Source of the DNA: Bacillus sp. BP-3
GTDB taxonomy: Bacteria > Bacillota > Bacilli > Bacillales > Bacillaceae_G
Assembly: GCF_028401955.1 (NCBI RefSeq)
Contig: NZ_JAQOTJ010000006.1
Location: 124,001-188,000, forward strand
DNA length: 64,000 bases
Direction: 5' to 3'
Positions 32,265 through 42,305 of the stretch are shown here, piece after piece (within the stretch, counting starts at the first letter, position 1; every line of letters begins with the position of its first letter). The notes under the pieces were generated by a model. It saw only the letters and a list, made by a program, of their open reading frames with translations. It had not been told where the DNA came from and did no database searches. The translations under genes were made by a program, and so were the position numbers.

Positions 32265-33407
32265 ATGGATAATAGAATTTACCTACTTACGATTATTACC
32301 TTTGTTGTAGGTCTAGCTGAATTAATTATTGGGGGGATACTTCCTCTTATTGCCGAAGATTTAGATGTTTCGTATGGTCAAGTTGGAATGTTAATCTCAA
32401 TGTTTTCTTTAAGTTTTGCGATATCAGGTCCCATTTTATTATCTTTGACATCTAAGATAGAAAGAAAAAGGTTATTTCTAATTGTTTTACTCATCTTCTT
32501 TTTGTCTAATTTAATAATAGTTTTGAGTGATGGATATATTTTTCTTATGGTAGCAAGAATATTATCAGCCATGTGTGCAGCGCTACTTATTTCATTGTGT
32601 GTCACAATAGCTTCCCAAATAAGTGATGAGGCGTATAGAGCTAGAGCGATTGGATTTATATTAATGGGAGTTAGTGCTTCCCTAGTTTTGGGTGTTCCAT
32701 TTAGTTTATGGTTAGGGAACGAATTAGGCTGGAGGGCCCCATTTTTGTTTATTGCAATTTTGACATTAATACTTATTTTAGTAGTATTTATCGCCTTGGG
32801 GAGAATTGAGCCCAAAAAGAGAATACCCTTGAAAGAACAGGTAAAGGCTTTGAAGAATAGAAGAATTATCCTTATTCAGTTGACCTCTATTATTTTTTTT
32901 GCAGGTCACATGACTCTATATGCTTATTTAACACCATTTCTTCAATCAATTTTGAATTTGACAGAGAATTCACTTAGTCTTATGTATTTTATTATTGGAT
33001 TAGTCGCCATGTTCGGAAGTTTGTTGGGTGGGTTTCTTACTGATCGTGTTGGTGCAAACCGAACTATTATTTTGGTACTGTCTCTTTTTACGATAACTAT
33101 TATTACACTTCCGTTTTTAAGATTTTCTATCGTGTTGTTAATTGGGGCAATGTTGTTATGGAGCTTATTAAGCTGGTCGCTTCAACCTGCAATTCAAAGC
33201 TATTTAGTTTCTTCTGCACCGACTACATCTGATATACAACAAAGTTTAAATAATTCTGGTGTTCATATTGGAATGGCTATAGGCTCTACAATTGGTGGAA
33301 CTATAATTGATTTATATTATGTTGAATTAAACGCAATAATTGGTGGTGCAATTACTTGTCTCGCACTGTTAATTACATTTATGGCTTTTAAATTTCAAAG
33401 AAATTAA
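32265..33407 (+). CDS. MFS drug-exporter-like transporter
   Basis: 380 residues, 12 predicted membrane segments, DHA1/AraJ-like. Motif-A-related residues lie in LTSKIERKRLFLI and again in GGFLTDRVGANRTI. Starts with ATG behind TTTGGAGGGG, directly after the attenuator. Only 12 bp before the HD-domain gene, so the two are likely cotranscribed. An inducible antibiotic exporter is the simplest reading; the substrate is unknown. Confidence 0.82.
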   Translation: MDNRIYLLTIITFVVGLAELIIGGILPLIAEDLDVSYGQVGMLISMFSLSFAISGPILLSLTSKIERKRLFLIVLLIFFLSNLIIVLSDGYIFLMVARILSAMCAALLISLCVTIASQISDEAYRARAIGFILMGVSASLVLGVPFSLWLGNELGWRAPFLFIAILTLILILVVFIALGRIEPKKRIPLKEQVKALKNRRIILIQLTSIIFFAGHMTLYAYLTPFLQSILNLTENSLSLMYFIIGLVAMFGSLLGGFLTDRVGANRTIILVLSLFTITIITLPFLRFSIVLLIGAMLLWSLLSWSLQPAIQSYLVSSAPTTSDIQQSLNNSGVHIGMAIGSTIGGTIIDLYYVELNAIIGGAITCLALLITFMAFKFQRN

Positions 33408-33419
33408 GGAGATGTATAG

Positions 33420-34391
33420 ATGCTTATTAAAGATAATATTTATGGTCAATTTATTATTAACGATAAAGTCTTAGAAAAATTGATTATGAGTGAGCCGATT
33501 CAGCGATTAAAAGGGATTCATCAAGGGGGAGCAAATTATTTAGTTAACGAAAAATGGAATATTACACGCTTTGAACACTCAATTGGTGTAATGCTATTAA
33601 TTCGTAAACTTGGAGGTTCTTTAGAAGAACAGATCGCAGGGTTGCTACATGATGTTTCTCATACTACATTTTCTCATGTAGTGGACTATGTCTTTGAGAA
33701 CGGATTTGAAGATTATCACGAAAATATATATAAGGATGTAGTGGATAATTCCGAAATACCCAATATTCTTTCTGACTTTAATTATAATTACAGTGAAATT
33801 ACTGACGATTCTAACTGGCCAATATTAGAACAGCCTGCCCCAGCTTTATGCGCTGATCGCATTGACTACACACTTCGTGATATGTATGAGTATGGTTATA
33901 TATCTTTAAACGACATTCGAAATTTTCTGGACAATCTGATAGTATTTAAAGGTGAAATTCACCTTAGAGATATAGAGATAGCAGAGTGGTTTGTTGAAAC
34001 TTACTATAAAGAGGTCATTGACTTCTTTATGAATCCATTGTGTATTTATGCTAATTATATGCTGGCTGAATGTTTAAAAAAAGCTTTCGACAAAGGCGAA
34101 ATCACAAAAACAGATTTTCTTAGAACAGATAATGAATTATTAAATAAAATATACAGAACAAAAGATGCTGAGCTCATAAATATCTTAGAAAAAATTCATC
34201 CAAAGGTACAATTACGTATTGATCAAAAAGACTATGATATCTTTCAAAAAAATAAAGTACGTATAATAAATCCATTAATTCTGAAAGATGGGATATCTAG
34301 TTTCTCTTCAGATTTGTCTGTAAATGTGAGAGGAATGACTAATCAAGCTCATCGCATTGCTACAAAAGGAATATATCTTAAAATTTATTAA
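33420..34391 (+). CDS. HD-domain phosphohydrolase
   Basis: 323 residues. The HD metal site is clear: H in RFEHSIGVM, HD in LLHDVSHTTFSH, and a distal D in CADRIDYTLRDM. This arrangement is close to dGTPase/SAMHD1-like and YedJ-type proteins, so a nucleotide or phosphate-ester hydrolase is likely. AAGGAGAT precedes the ATG. Cotranscribed with the MFS gene. Confidence 0.8.
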   Translation: MLIKDNIYGQFIINDKVLEKLIMSEPIQRLKGIHQGGANYLVNEKWNITRFEHSIGVMLLIRKLGGSLEEQIAGLLHDVSHTTFSHVVDYVFENGFEDYHENIYKDVVDNSEIPNILSDFNYNYSEITDDSNWPILEQPAPALCADRIDYTLRDMYEYGYISLNDIRNFLDNLIVFKGEIHLRDIEIAEWFVETYYKEVIDFFMNPLCIYANYMLAECLKKAFDKGEITKTDFLRTDNELLNKIYRTKDAELINILEKIHPKVQLRIDQKDYDIFQKNKVRIINPLILKDGISSFSSDLSVNVRGMTNQAHRIATKGIYLKIY

Positions 34392-34470
34392 TCTATAATT
34401 GATAATGCTGCATAAGTACGGTACTCATTTTATTATTGCTATTCAACTAAAGGTACGTTTGTTAAATAAA

Positions 34471-34530
34471 GGGGTCACCATACATGACCATCAACTTAAG
34501 AAGTTTTGTTACTCCAAAGTACAAAATAAC
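34471..34530. repeat. Half copy of the IS231-type MITE
   Basis: GGGGTCACCATACATGACC followed by ATCAACTTAAGAAG and a further 25 bases align with one end of the MITEs at 28077 and 41061; the other half is absent. Confidence 0.65.
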
Positions 34531-34552
34531 GGGTTCCCAATGGGAACCCGTC
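34528..34552 (-). terminator. Terminator of the P-type ATPase gene
   Basis: ACGGGTTCCC / GGGAACCCGT around a three-base loop, T-rich on the minus strand side. Confidence 0.8.
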
Positions 34553-36477
34553 TAATTATTTTCTTTTAATAATCGCAATCCATTTAAAATAACAAGAATT
34601 GTGCTTCCCTCATGACCGATAACGCCAAATGGGAGAGCTAAAAATTGTAAGAAATTCGAACAAATTAACATTGCAATTACTGTTAGTGAAAAGATAACGT
34701 TTTGTTTTACAATACGATTCATTCGTTTTGATAAACGAATTGCTTGAGAAAGGCGAGAGAGTTCGTTTTTCATAAGAACAATGTCAGCTGTTTCTAAGGC
34801 AACATCTGTTCCTTCCCCCATAGCAACACCGATACTTGCTGTAGCAAGTGCTGGAGCATCGTTAATTCCGTCACCAACCATAGCAACTACACCATATTTT
34901 TCTTTTAGTTGTTTTACTGTTTCTACCTTTGTTTCCGGTAAACATGATGCATAGAATTCTTTTATATTACTTTCAGAGGCAATTGCTTTTGCTGTTTGTT
35001 CATTATCACCAGTAATCATAATCGCTTCTACACCAAGGTTTTGTAAGTCACGAATTGCGGCAATTGTTTCTTGACGTAATGTATCTTTCAATGCGATTAG
35101 ACCAAGAACTCCCTCTTCGTCACTAATATACACGACTGTTTTTCCTTCTTGTTCAAGTGTAGTAGCAATGCCATTATGGAACAAATTCGCTTCTTCACCA
35201 ATAAAATCAGCTTTTCCAATTTTATAAGCTTTATTTTCAAGTGTCCCTTTTAAGCCGAATCCAGTTACATCTTCAACATTTTCTGGTTTTGTTAATTCAA
35301 TATCGTATGCGTGTTTGGCATGTTTAACAATTGCTTCTGCTAACGGGTGTGTTGAATGGCTTTCGATGGAGGCTATAATAGATAATACTTCTTTTTTTGC
35401 CATACCATTTCTCACATATACATCTGTTACAGATGGCTTTCCTTGTGTTAATGTACCTGTTTTATCAAAAGCAATTGCTTTTACGGAAGCAAGTCGCTCT
35501 AAATGAATGCCCCCTTTAAATAAAATACCATGTCGTGCCCCGTTAGAAATAGCAGCTAGCGTAGCTGGTGTAATCGATGCTACAAGTGCACAAGGAGATG
35601 CAACAACGAGTAAAATCATAGCTCTATAAAATGTTTCATTCCAACTCCAATGTAATAAAAAGTGTGGAACAAACATCATAAGAGCAACAACCATAAGCAC
35701 GCCTTTTACATATGTTCCTTCGAACTTTTCAATAAAGAGCTGTGATGGTGATTTTTCGCTTTGAGCACTTTGTACAAGACGAATAATTTTTTGGAACAAC
35801 GTTTGATCACTGCGCTTCGTAATTTTCACTTCAATTGCACCGCGTAAATTCACAGTTCCAGCAAATACTTCATCACCTATTGTTTTGCTATTTGGGATAG
35901 GTTCTCCTGTAATCGCAGCCTCATCAATATTTGTTTCACCAACATGGATAATACCATCAGCAGGTAAACGTTCACCTGGTTTAATTAAAATAATGTCATC
36001 AATTTGTAATTGATCTACTGGAATTCGTTCTTCCATTCCATTCGAAATACGTAAAGCTTCTTCAGGTTGTAAATCTAACAATGCTGAAATTTCTTTTTGG
36101 CTTTTACTTAGTGTATAAGTCTCCATCGCACCACTTAATGCAAAAATAAATATTAAAATTGCACCTTCTGCCCAGTAACCAATAATAGCAGCACCAATAG
36201 CAGCAAAAATCATGAGCATCTCAACGTTTAAATCTTTTTCCTCAATCGTATCTGTAATACCTTCTTTAGCTTTTACGTAACCTCCAGTGAGATATGCGAG
36301 AATATAAAAGATAATCCCAGCTGTTGTTACTTCGTTTTTTGTTAAGATCCAACCAGCTAAAATGAAAATACCAGATAGAATAGCAAGGATCAGTTCATGG
36401 TGCTTTTCCCACATTTGCCCCCAAGTTGAATGAGAAATATTGTTATCTGTCGATAATGTTTTCCCTTCTGTATTCAT
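34552..36477 (-). CDS. P1B-type heavy-metal ATPase, PfeT/ZosA-like
   Basis: 641 residues from the ATG at 36475-36477, which is preceded by GGAG; an in-frame ATG 21 bp upstream covers that site. Motifs: intramembrane SPCALVAS (the SPC type), phosphorylation DKTGTLTQG, TGEP, HP in THPLAEAIVKH and hinge GDGINDAPAL. There is no N-terminal metal-binding CxxC domain. The SPC motif fits B. subtilis PfeT (ZosA), an iron exporter, better than CPC-type Cd/Cu pumps. A dyad TATAGTTAT/ATTACTATA near 36608-36632 could be a PerR/Fur-type site. Confidence 0.82.
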   Translation of the reverse strand: MNTEGKTLSTDNNISHSTWGQMWEKHHELILAILSGIFILAGWILTKNEVTTAGIIFYILAYLTGGYVKAKEGITDTIEEKDLNVEMLMIFAAIGAAIIGYWAEGAILIFIFALSGAMETYTLSKSQKEISALLDLQPEEALRISNGMEERIPVDQLQIDDIILIKPGERLPADGIIHVGETNIDEAAITGEPIPNSKTIGDEVFAGTVNLRGAIEVKITKRSDQTLFQKIIRLVQSAQSEKSPSQLFIEKFEGTYVKGVLMVVALMMFVPHFLLHWSWNETFYRAMILLVVASPCALVASITPATLAAISNGARHGILFKGGIHLERLASVKAIAFDKTGTLTQGKPSVTDVYVRNGMAKKEVLSIIASIESHSTHPLAEAIVKHAKHAYDIELTKPENVEDVTGFGLKGTLENKAYKIGKADFIGEEANLFHNGIATTLEQEGKTVVYISDEEGVLGLIALKDTLRQETIAAIRDLQNLGVEAIMITGDNEQTAKAIASESNIKEFYASCLPETKVETVKQLKEKYGVVAMVGDGINDAPALATASIGVAMGEGTDVALETADIVLMKNELSRLSQAIRLSKRMNRIVKQNVIFSLTVIAMLICSNFLQFLALPFGVIGHEGSTILVILNGLRLLKENN

Positions 36478-36899
36478 CTTTATTCGCTCCTTTGTCATTT
36501 TTGTTGAGAAGAAGAATCAAAATCGAAATCCTTATAAAACGACGAAAGCTGCCATCCATATGGATAGCAGCTTTTTAAATAATCACACTATGTGTGGTTA
36601 TTTGTTTTATAGTTATTCTTTATTACTATAGCATAGATTACTCTCGTTTGTAGTATTTTTCACACAGAAATCAAATGTTAAATATAAGAAACTTATTGGT
36701 TATTCATTTTGAGATAAGAACAACACACCACCGTACGATAACAGAAATAAATAGCTTCAAATCAATAAAAATACACTATTTTATCACAAAAACATCCTAA
36801 ATCTTGTTACAAAACTTTATCTTGATGACAAAGTTAATGTATTTTTAAAGAAGTTTTAAAAATGGAGTAGTAAAATTACCAATATATATCTTGTTTAGA
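36478..36899. other. Upstream region of the P-type ATPase
   Basis: A hairpin at 36546-36577 (AAAGCTGCCATCC / GGATAGCAGCTTT, T5 on the plus strand) lies in the 5' leader of the ATPase on the opposite strand. The dyad at about 36608-36632 may bind a metal or peroxide regulator. No gene seen. Confidence 0.45.
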
Positions 36900-37358
36900 A
36901 TGTTTGAAGAGCTGATTTCTCATATTCATCCTATTATGTTGCATTTCCCTATTGTATTAATTATTATGGCTACATGTTATGACTTATTTTGGATTATAAC
37001 AAAACGGGAGCTTTCGCCGAAACAAGGTTTTTGGCTGTGGACCCTAGCTTTTATTTTTGCTTGGATTGCGGTTGGTACTGGTCCAGAAGACGATGTCGGA
37101 GGAAATACAAATATATTCGAGTATCATGAAAGTTTGGCGGACCTTACTACGGTACTAACCTTTCTTGTAGTTGCTTTCCGTACTCTTTTTCTTTTTAAAA
37201 AGAAGATATTTCAAAAATCTACACTGATTGTGTATTGTTTATTTTCATTAATATGTTCTGGCGCCATCCTTTCTGTGGGATATTTCGGCGGAAAAATGGT
37301 TTATGACCAGGGCGTAGGCGTAAAAGTAAATAATAAATATGTAAATCCCCCAAAATAA
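36900..37358 (+). CDS. DUF2231-family membrane protein
   Basis: 152 residues, four membrane helices, starting MFEELISHIHPIMLHFPIVL with the His-rich HIHPIMLHFP motif of DUF2231 proteins that may bind haem or metal. A conserved YHESLADLTTV follows. ATG at 36900 used; a TTG at 36891 is in frame, and neither has a strong ribosome site. Confidence 0.75.
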   Translation: MFEELISHIHPIMLHFPIVLIIMATCYDLFWIITKRELSPKQGFWLWTLAFIFAWIAVGTGPEDDVGGNTNIFEYHESLADLTTVLTFLVVAFRTLFLFKKKIFQKSTLIVYCLFSLICSGAILSVGYFGGKMVYDQGVGVKVNNKYVNPPK

Positions 37359-37946
37359 AAAATGCACTTTTTTATTTTATAAAAGATCCTAAAAGAAAAA
37401 AATAAAGTAGGGATCTTTTATAAATATTTGTTTAGCATGACTTTTTCAAAAATGTCATTTTGATAAGTTGAAAATACAATTTTCTCACTTTGTACAGCTG
37501 ATGGATTAGTAATAAGATGTACTCGACTACTTCTCATCTTTTCTTTTCCTTGCAGCTCCGTTTTGTACGGGGCTGATTTTTTTATAAAGAAACAGCACTC
37601 ATTGGAGTGCTAAAAATTAGTTATTTATCGAATTATTTTTTAAAACTTATTTTACCTTAAAAACTTTGATTTTAATTTCATTAGAGTAGTAACTTATTAG
37701 CAGTTTGGTTAAATGTTATCAAGCTTCATTATTGTTACGGTGCAAATAGCCACTAACGTAGGCTTAGTAAAATCGACTTTTATAAGCGGCTTCAAAAAGA
37801 AGGAATCGTTGCTGTACCCCAATTGGGGATAAAAACAAAATTATTGCTTTTCAAGTACATCTCTCGTAATATAATTGATATATCAACAATTGACGGATCA
37901 ATAATTGATATATCAATTATATTAACAACCTAAAAGGAGGGGTAAT
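37359..37946. other. Gap with hairpins and MarR operators
   Basis: Hairpin at 37380-37421 (TAAAAGATCC / GGATCTTTTA). Terminator-like CAGCTCC/GGGGCTG with T7 at about 37549-37583. Two palindromes TTGATATATCAA (37875-37886) and AATTGATATATCAATT (37903-37918) lie just before the MarR start, probably its operators. No gene seen. Confidence 0.55.
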
Positions 37947-38375
37947 TTGACCTATTCATGTTCAAAGGGAGCGGTTATTTTATATAAACTACATTTTCTC
38001 AATAAAGACATCAGTTCGAAATTTGAAGGTTGTACAGGGATTAGTCAGTCTAGACTTGAACTTTTACATCAACTTTATCAAGTAGATGAAATAAGTCAAA
38101 AAGAACTTCAAAAAGAAGTCAACATTGACAATGCAGCAATTACCCGGCATTTAAAGCAACTTGAAGCTAGCGAAATGATTACAAGGCGTAAAAGTCCGAA
38201 TGATAATCGGGTAACTCTTGTTAGTTTAACAAATACTGGTCGGAATAAAATTCATTCCTTTCAAGAGGAAAAAGAGCGATTTGCCGCTTCTGTGTTAAAG
38301 GATTTTAACGAAGAAGAACGAGATGAACTTCTAAATATGTTAAATCGCATTCAAAAAAATATAACGGAATTCTAA
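37947..38375 (+). CDS. MarR-family regulator
   Basis: 142 residues from a TTG start 5 bases after AAAGGAGGGG. Winged HTH: EISQKELQKEVNIDNAAITR, then HLKQLEASEMITRRKSPNDN with the RV wing. One Cys near the N-terminus (YSCSKG) and one at CTGIS could allow thiol sensing as in OhrR/YodB-type proteins. Operon with a nitroreductase and a monooxygenase; twin TTGATATATCAA palindromes upstream suggest autoregulation. Confidence 0.85.
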   Translation: MTYSCSKGAVILYKLHFLNKDISSKFEGCTGISQSRLELLHQLYQVDEISQKELQKEVNIDNAAITRHLKQLEASEMITRRKSPNDNRVTLVSLTNTGRNKIHSFQEEKERFAASVLKDFNEEERDELLNMLNRIQKNITEF

Positions 38376-38409
38376 TGTAACCATTAGACAGAAAAAGGAG
38401 AAACTCTCT

Positions 38410-39048
38410 ATGATTAACACACAAAAAACAAATAATTTTACAGAAATTATGACAGGCCGTCGTTCTATTCGAAAGTATGATCCTACTGTGAAAATTAGTA
38501 AAGAAGAAATGACAGAGATCCTTACAGAAGCAACACTTGCACCATCTTCTGTAAATATGCAACCATGGCGCTTCTTAGTAATTGATAGTGCTGAAGGAAA
38601 AGCAAGGCTTGCGCCACTTGCTAAATTTAATCAACTTCAAGTAGAAACATCAGCAGCAATGATTGCTGTTTTTGGTGATTTGAATAATTTCGAAAATGCT
38701 GAAGAAATTTACGGAAAAGCAGTTGAACTTGGATATATGCCTTCAGAAGTAAAAGAAAGTCAAATGGAGAAGCTTACAGCTTATTTTTCAACTGTTTCTT
38801 CAGAAGTAATGAAAGACACAGTTTTAATTGATGGTGGTCTTGCAGCGATGCAACTTATGCTTACAGCTCGTGCTCACGGATACGATACATGCCCAATTGG
38901 TGGATATGAAAAAGATAAAATTGCAGAAGCGTTTGGTTTAGATAAAAATCGTTATGTACCAGTTATGTTAATTTCAATTGGGAAAGCAGCTGACAGTGGC
39001 TACAAATCAGTTCGCCTTCCAATTGATAAAATTGCTCAGTGGAAGTAA
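38410..39048 (+). CDS. FMN-dependent nitroreductase
   Basis: 212 residues of the nitroreductase fold: RRSIRKYDPTVKI (FMN-phosphate arginines), APSSVNMQPWRFLVID, and a GG...CPIGGYEKDKIAEAF segment near the C-terminus. Probably reduces quinones or nitroaromatics with NAD(P)H. It is 34 bp downstream of the marR gene with AAAGGAG before the ATG, matching the MarR-controlled quinone/nitro detoxification units of bacilli. Confidence 0.88.
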   Translation: MINTQKTNNFTEIMTGRRSIRKYDPTVKISKEEMTEILTEATLAPSSVNMQPWRFLVIDSAEGKARLAPLAKFNQLQVETSAAMIAVFGDLNNFENAEEIYGKAVELGYMPSEVKESQMEKLTAYFSTVSSEVMKDTVLIDGGLAAMQLMLTARAHGYDTCPIGGYEKDKIAEAFGLDKNRYVPVMLISIGKAADSGYKSVRLPIDKIAQWK

Positions 39049-39137
39049 TTGTAGAAGATCACAAGGATTCATCATTTGCGTGATTGATTTTTTTCATAGA
39101 TACAAATACAAGTAGAAAAGTGGGAGGAAACCGTACC

Positions 39138-39437
39138 ATGATTATTATCCATGCTAGATTTCATGTAGATTCAGCAAAACAACAAGCGTTTTTAAATGAG
39201 ATTCACTCGCTAATTAGTGATTCAAGAAAAGAAAATGGAAATGTATCTTATGATTTGTACAAGGATACCGAAAAAGAGGATGTCTATACAATGGTAGAGT
39301 TGTGGAAAAATACAGAAGCAGTTGCTAACCACAATAAGAGTAAGCATTTCACTTCTTTCGTTGACAAAGCAAATCAATTTTTAACTGCACCATTAGATAT
39401 AACAGCTTTTGATGGTCAACCACTACAAGGGAAATAA
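39138..39437 (+). CDS. Antibiotic-biosynthesis-monooxygenase (ABM)-type protein
   Basis: 99 residues, ferredoxin-like ABM fold: MIIIHARFHVDSAKQQAFLN, then NVSYDLYKDTEKEDVYTMVE and HNKSKHFTSFV. ATG at 39138 follows GGAGG. Similar small proteins (YgiN-type) act on quinones. Third gene of the MarR-nitroreductase cluster. Confidence 0.85.
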   Translation: MIIIHARFHVDSAKQQAFLNEIHSLISDSRKENGNVSYDLYKDTEKEDVYTMVELWKNTEAVANHNKSKHFTSFVDKANQFLTAPLDITAFDGQPLQGK

Positions 39438-39486
39438 AAATTAGAGAATCGAATTTATAATACCCCTATAACACTACTATATAAAT

Positions 39487-39570
39487 GTAAGCTGAAAAGA
39501 CGATATAAAATCTCTTTTTTTAGGAGAGAAAGAGAGCATTAGGCCGTGCATAGAAGCGGTCAGAACCTTT
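39487..39570 (-). repeat. Dispersed repeat, partial copy
   Basis: The complement contains GACCGCTTCTATGCACGGCC and AAAAAAAGAGATTTTATATC, the distal half of the repeats at 5142 and 8893. The rest of 39438-39781 shows no gene. Confidence 0.55.
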
Positions 39571-39781
39571 TCCTGTCACATGTGAGGTTCAAAAAGAAAA
39601 TTCGCAATGTTACATCTATTTAGGGGATGTACAGTTTAATATCATAATTAGGGGCATGGGAACCAAAAGTAAAATACGGGACAATATGCAAGTAAACTCC
39701 AATTAGAAACAGAATGAGAAGAATAGAAAATTACAGTTAGCGTACTTAAATTCAAAATTTTAACAGGGAAGGAAGAGGAGA

Positions 39782-40945
39782 ATGCAGAATTTTATGTTTT
39801 ACAATCCAACAAAGCTAATTTTCGGAAAAGGTCAATTAGAACAATTGAAAACAGAGGTACCTCAATATGGGAAAAAGGTTTTACTCGTATATGGTGGTGG
39901 GAGTATTAAAAGAAATGGAATTTACGATAACGTAATATCGATGTTACAAGAGATAGACTCAGAAATTTTCGAATTAGGTGGTGTGGAATCTAACCCGCGT
40001 TTATCAAGGGTAAATAAAGGAATTCAAATCTGTAAAGAAAATAATATTGAGTTTATATTAGCTGTTGGAGGCGGAAGTACAATAGATTGTACAAAAGCAA
40101 TTGCAGCTGGTAGTAGATATGATGGCGATGCATGGGATCTTGTTACAAAAAAAGTTATTGCAAAAGAAGCATTGCCTTTTGGAACCGTGTTAACTCTTGC
40201 AGCAACCGGTTCTGAAATGAATGCAGGCTCTGTTATTACAAATTGGGAAACAAATGAGAAGTATGGATGGGGGAGTTCAGTAACATTCCCGCAATTTTCT
40301 ATTTTAGATCCAAACCATACAATATCTGTGCCGCGAGATCAAACAATTTATGGTATTGTTGACATTATGTCGCATGTACTAGAACAATATTTTCATCAAG
40401 GTACAAATACAGTACTGCAAGATCGATACTGTGAGTCTATTTTACAAACTGTTATTGAAACAGCTCCAAAGTTGCTACGTGATTTAGAAAGTTATGAGCA
40501 TCGTGAAACAATTTTATATTGCGGTACAATGGCGTTAAATGGTATTTTGGCGATGGGCGTACGTGGAGACTGGGCAACGCATAATATTGAGCATGCAGTT
40601 TCGGCAGTGTATGATATTCCACATGGTGGTGGTTTAGCAATTTTATTCCCAAATTGGATGAAACATGTTTTGCATGAAAATGTAGATCGGTTTAAACAAT
40701 TTGCGGTTCGAGTATTTCATGTTCAAACAGAAGATAAAACTGATGTTGATATAGCATTAGAAGGAATTGAAGCATTACGCCAATTTTGGATATCTCTCGG
40801 AGCACCAGCTTGCCTAGCAGATTATAGAATTGGTGAAGAACAAATTGATGTTATGGCAGAAAAGGCAATGGCATATGGTGAGTTTGGACAGTTTAAAAAA
40901 TTAAATAAACAAGATGTTGTAGAAATTTATCAAGCATCATTATAA
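39782..40945 (+). CDS. Iron-containing alcohol dehydrogenase, BDH/YugJ type
   Basis: 387 residues, group [20 protein letters not shown] (nucleotide loop), [17 protein letters not shown], and metal ligands in [11 protein letters not shown] and [20 protein letters not shown]. Close to NADH-dependent butanol dehydrogenases. Monocistronic: preceded by GGAAGAGGAG and followed by a strong terminator. Confidence 0.9.
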   Translation: MQNFMFYNPTKLIFGKGQLEQLKTEVPQYGKKVLLVYGGGSIKRNGIYDNVISMLQEIDSEIFELGGVESNPRLSRVNKGIQICKENNIEFILAVGGGSTIDCTKAIAAGSRYDGDAWDLVTKKVIAKEALPFGTVLTLAATGSEMNAGSVITNWETNEKYGWGSSVTFPQFSILDPNHTISVPRDQTIYGIVDIMSHVLEQYFHQGTNTVLQDRYCESILQTVIETAPKLLRDLESYEHRETILYCGTMALNGILAMGVRGDWATHNIEHAVSAVYDIPHGGGLAILFPNWMKHVLHENVDRFKQFAVRVFHVQTEDKTDVDIALEGIEALRQFWISLGAPACLADYRIGEEQIDVMAEKAMAYGEFGQFKKLNKQDVVEIYQASL

Positions 40946-40983
40946 ACAAAAACATTTCTTTTTAGGATGATGCTGACAAAGTA

Positions 40984-41019
40984 GAGAGCGATAACATATT
41001 TTGTGTTATCGCTCTCTTT
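40984..41019 (+). terminator. Terminator after the alcohol dehydrogenase
   Basis: AGAGAGCGATAACA / TGTTATCGCTCTCT with a short loop and T-run. Confidence 0.85.
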
Positions 41020-41060
41020 CCTTGTTTAAGTTGAAATTTTTAAGGGGGTGACATTAGTAA

Positions 41061-41213
41061 AGGGGCATGGTAACATCACAATCAAGTTAAGAAAGTTTTT
41101 GTTCTCCAAAACGAAAAAACGAACTAAATCATCATAGACAATTGTAGTGAGATAAAATTTTTGTTTTAGGGATAATTTAAAAATTTAAGTTGATGGGTAT
41201 GTAAGGTAATCCC
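41061..41213. mobile_element. 153-bp IS231-type MITE, copy 2 (inverted)
   Basis: Its complement aligns end to end with copy 1: GGGATTACCTTACATACCC, ATCAACTTAA, then ATCCCTAAAACAAAAATT, GTTCGTTTTTTCGTTTTGG and AGAACAA. Length equals copy 1. No coding capacity. Confidence 0.75.
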
Positions 41214-41249
41214 ATATAGTCAATAACAAACAAAATGAAGTTTAATAAA

Positions 41250-41283
41250 AAGAACTTGTAGGAATCACTACAAGTTCTTTTTA
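41250..41283. terminator. Terminator of the resolvase gene
   Basis: AAAAAGAACTTGTAG / CTACAAGTTCTTTTT, symmetrical, usable by the minus-strand gene. Confidence 0.75.
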
Positions 41284-41304
41284 AGAAAACGTTAATAAGA
41301 CAAA

Positions 41305-41925
41305 CTATTCTTTTATTTTTTCTTCATATTGTTTAGCAAGCTTATAAAAAGAAGAACGTTTGATGCCATACTTTTTCATGGCTCCTACTGCTGTAATCGA
41401 ACCGGATTTCCATTCCTTATAAGCTTCAATAAATGCTTCTGTTATTTCGACAGGAGGGCGTCCCAAGTGTTTTCCTTGTTTTCTGGCAAGAGCAATTCCT
41501 TCAGCTTGACGTTGTTTAATATCAATGCGCTCTTTTTCTGCAAAGGCAGATAATATTGTCAGTGTTGCTTTTTGAATTGCGCTCTGAATAACATCATTTG
41601 TACTTTCTCCAGTGTAATTGACGTTAATGTATGGTTCTTTTATAAATTGTAAATTTACTTTATGTTTTTCATAGTACCTAAATTCTTCTAATGTATCATT
41701 CATATTTCTTCCAAGTCTTGTTAAGGAATCAAATACGATGGTATCCCCCGTACGAACAAGACGTTTTAGCATTTGATAGTTCTCTCGCTCCATATTTTTT
41801 CCAGATTCTTTATCGATGAAAATATCTCGATCTTCTATACCTAAATCTTTCATATTCTGAATTTGTCGTTCTTCGTTTTGATCTTTACTCGAAACTCGGA
41901 CATATCCAAATTTTTTATGCTTCAT
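41305..41925 (-). CDS. Serine recombinase of the resolvase/invertase family
   Basis: 206 residues. Catalytic Ser in KFGYVRVSSKDQNEE, arginines in DSLTRLGRNMND, then FAEKERIDIKQRQAEGIALA (E helix) and a C-terminal HTH (AVGAMKKYGIKRSSFYKLA). The length is typical of Tn3 resolvases and plasmid Bin-type recombinases. A dyad TCTGTAAA/TTTTACAGA at 41960-41983 upstream could be its binding site. No matching Tn3 ends bracket it here. Confidence 0.88.
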   Translation of the reverse strand: MKHKKFGYVRVSSKDQNEERQIQNMKDLGIEDRDIFIDKESGKNMERENYQMLKRLVRTGDTIVFDSLTRLGRNMNDTLEEFRYYEKHKVNLQFIKEPYINVNYTGESTNDVIQSAIQKATLTILSAFAEKERIDIKQRQAEGIALARKQGKHLGRPPVEITEAFIEAYKEWKSGSITAVGAMKKYGIKRSSFYKLAKQYEEKIKE

Positions 41926-42174
41926 ATGCTACACCTCATTAATAATTATACCAATTATGTCTGTAAAGGTATAGTTTTACAGATTATTCAAAGGGGAAAC
42001 GTAACACTAAATACATGAAAGTTAAAAACGTATCTAAAGGTGTACCTTTGTAAACACATTATAGACATCTCACAAATGCATTGATCATAACAATTCAAAT
42101 AATTTAATTTTTACCAAAAATTAGAATTTAATATTGTCGAAGTAGTTACAAAGTTTTTTTTCTATTTTTTTTAT

Positions 42175-42276
42175 TTATTCTACTTTCCTTTCACTTAATA
42201 GGGTAAGAGCTTAATTTAATTAAATTTTTATTGAAATATGTATATTTATTTTTAACTACATTATTAAATTAAGCTT
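42175..42276 (+). promoter_or_regulatory. Shared upstream block, copy B
   Basis: TTATTCTACTTTC-CTTTCACTTAATA-GGGTAAGAGC, then after about 52 bp ATTAAATTAAGCTT, 29 bp before the ATG at 42306. A T-rich run precedes it as in copies A and C. Proposed promoter of the split sigma factor. Confidence 0.6.
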
Positions 42277-42305
42277 CACTAATAAGAAAAGGGAGAGAAT
42301 TTATA

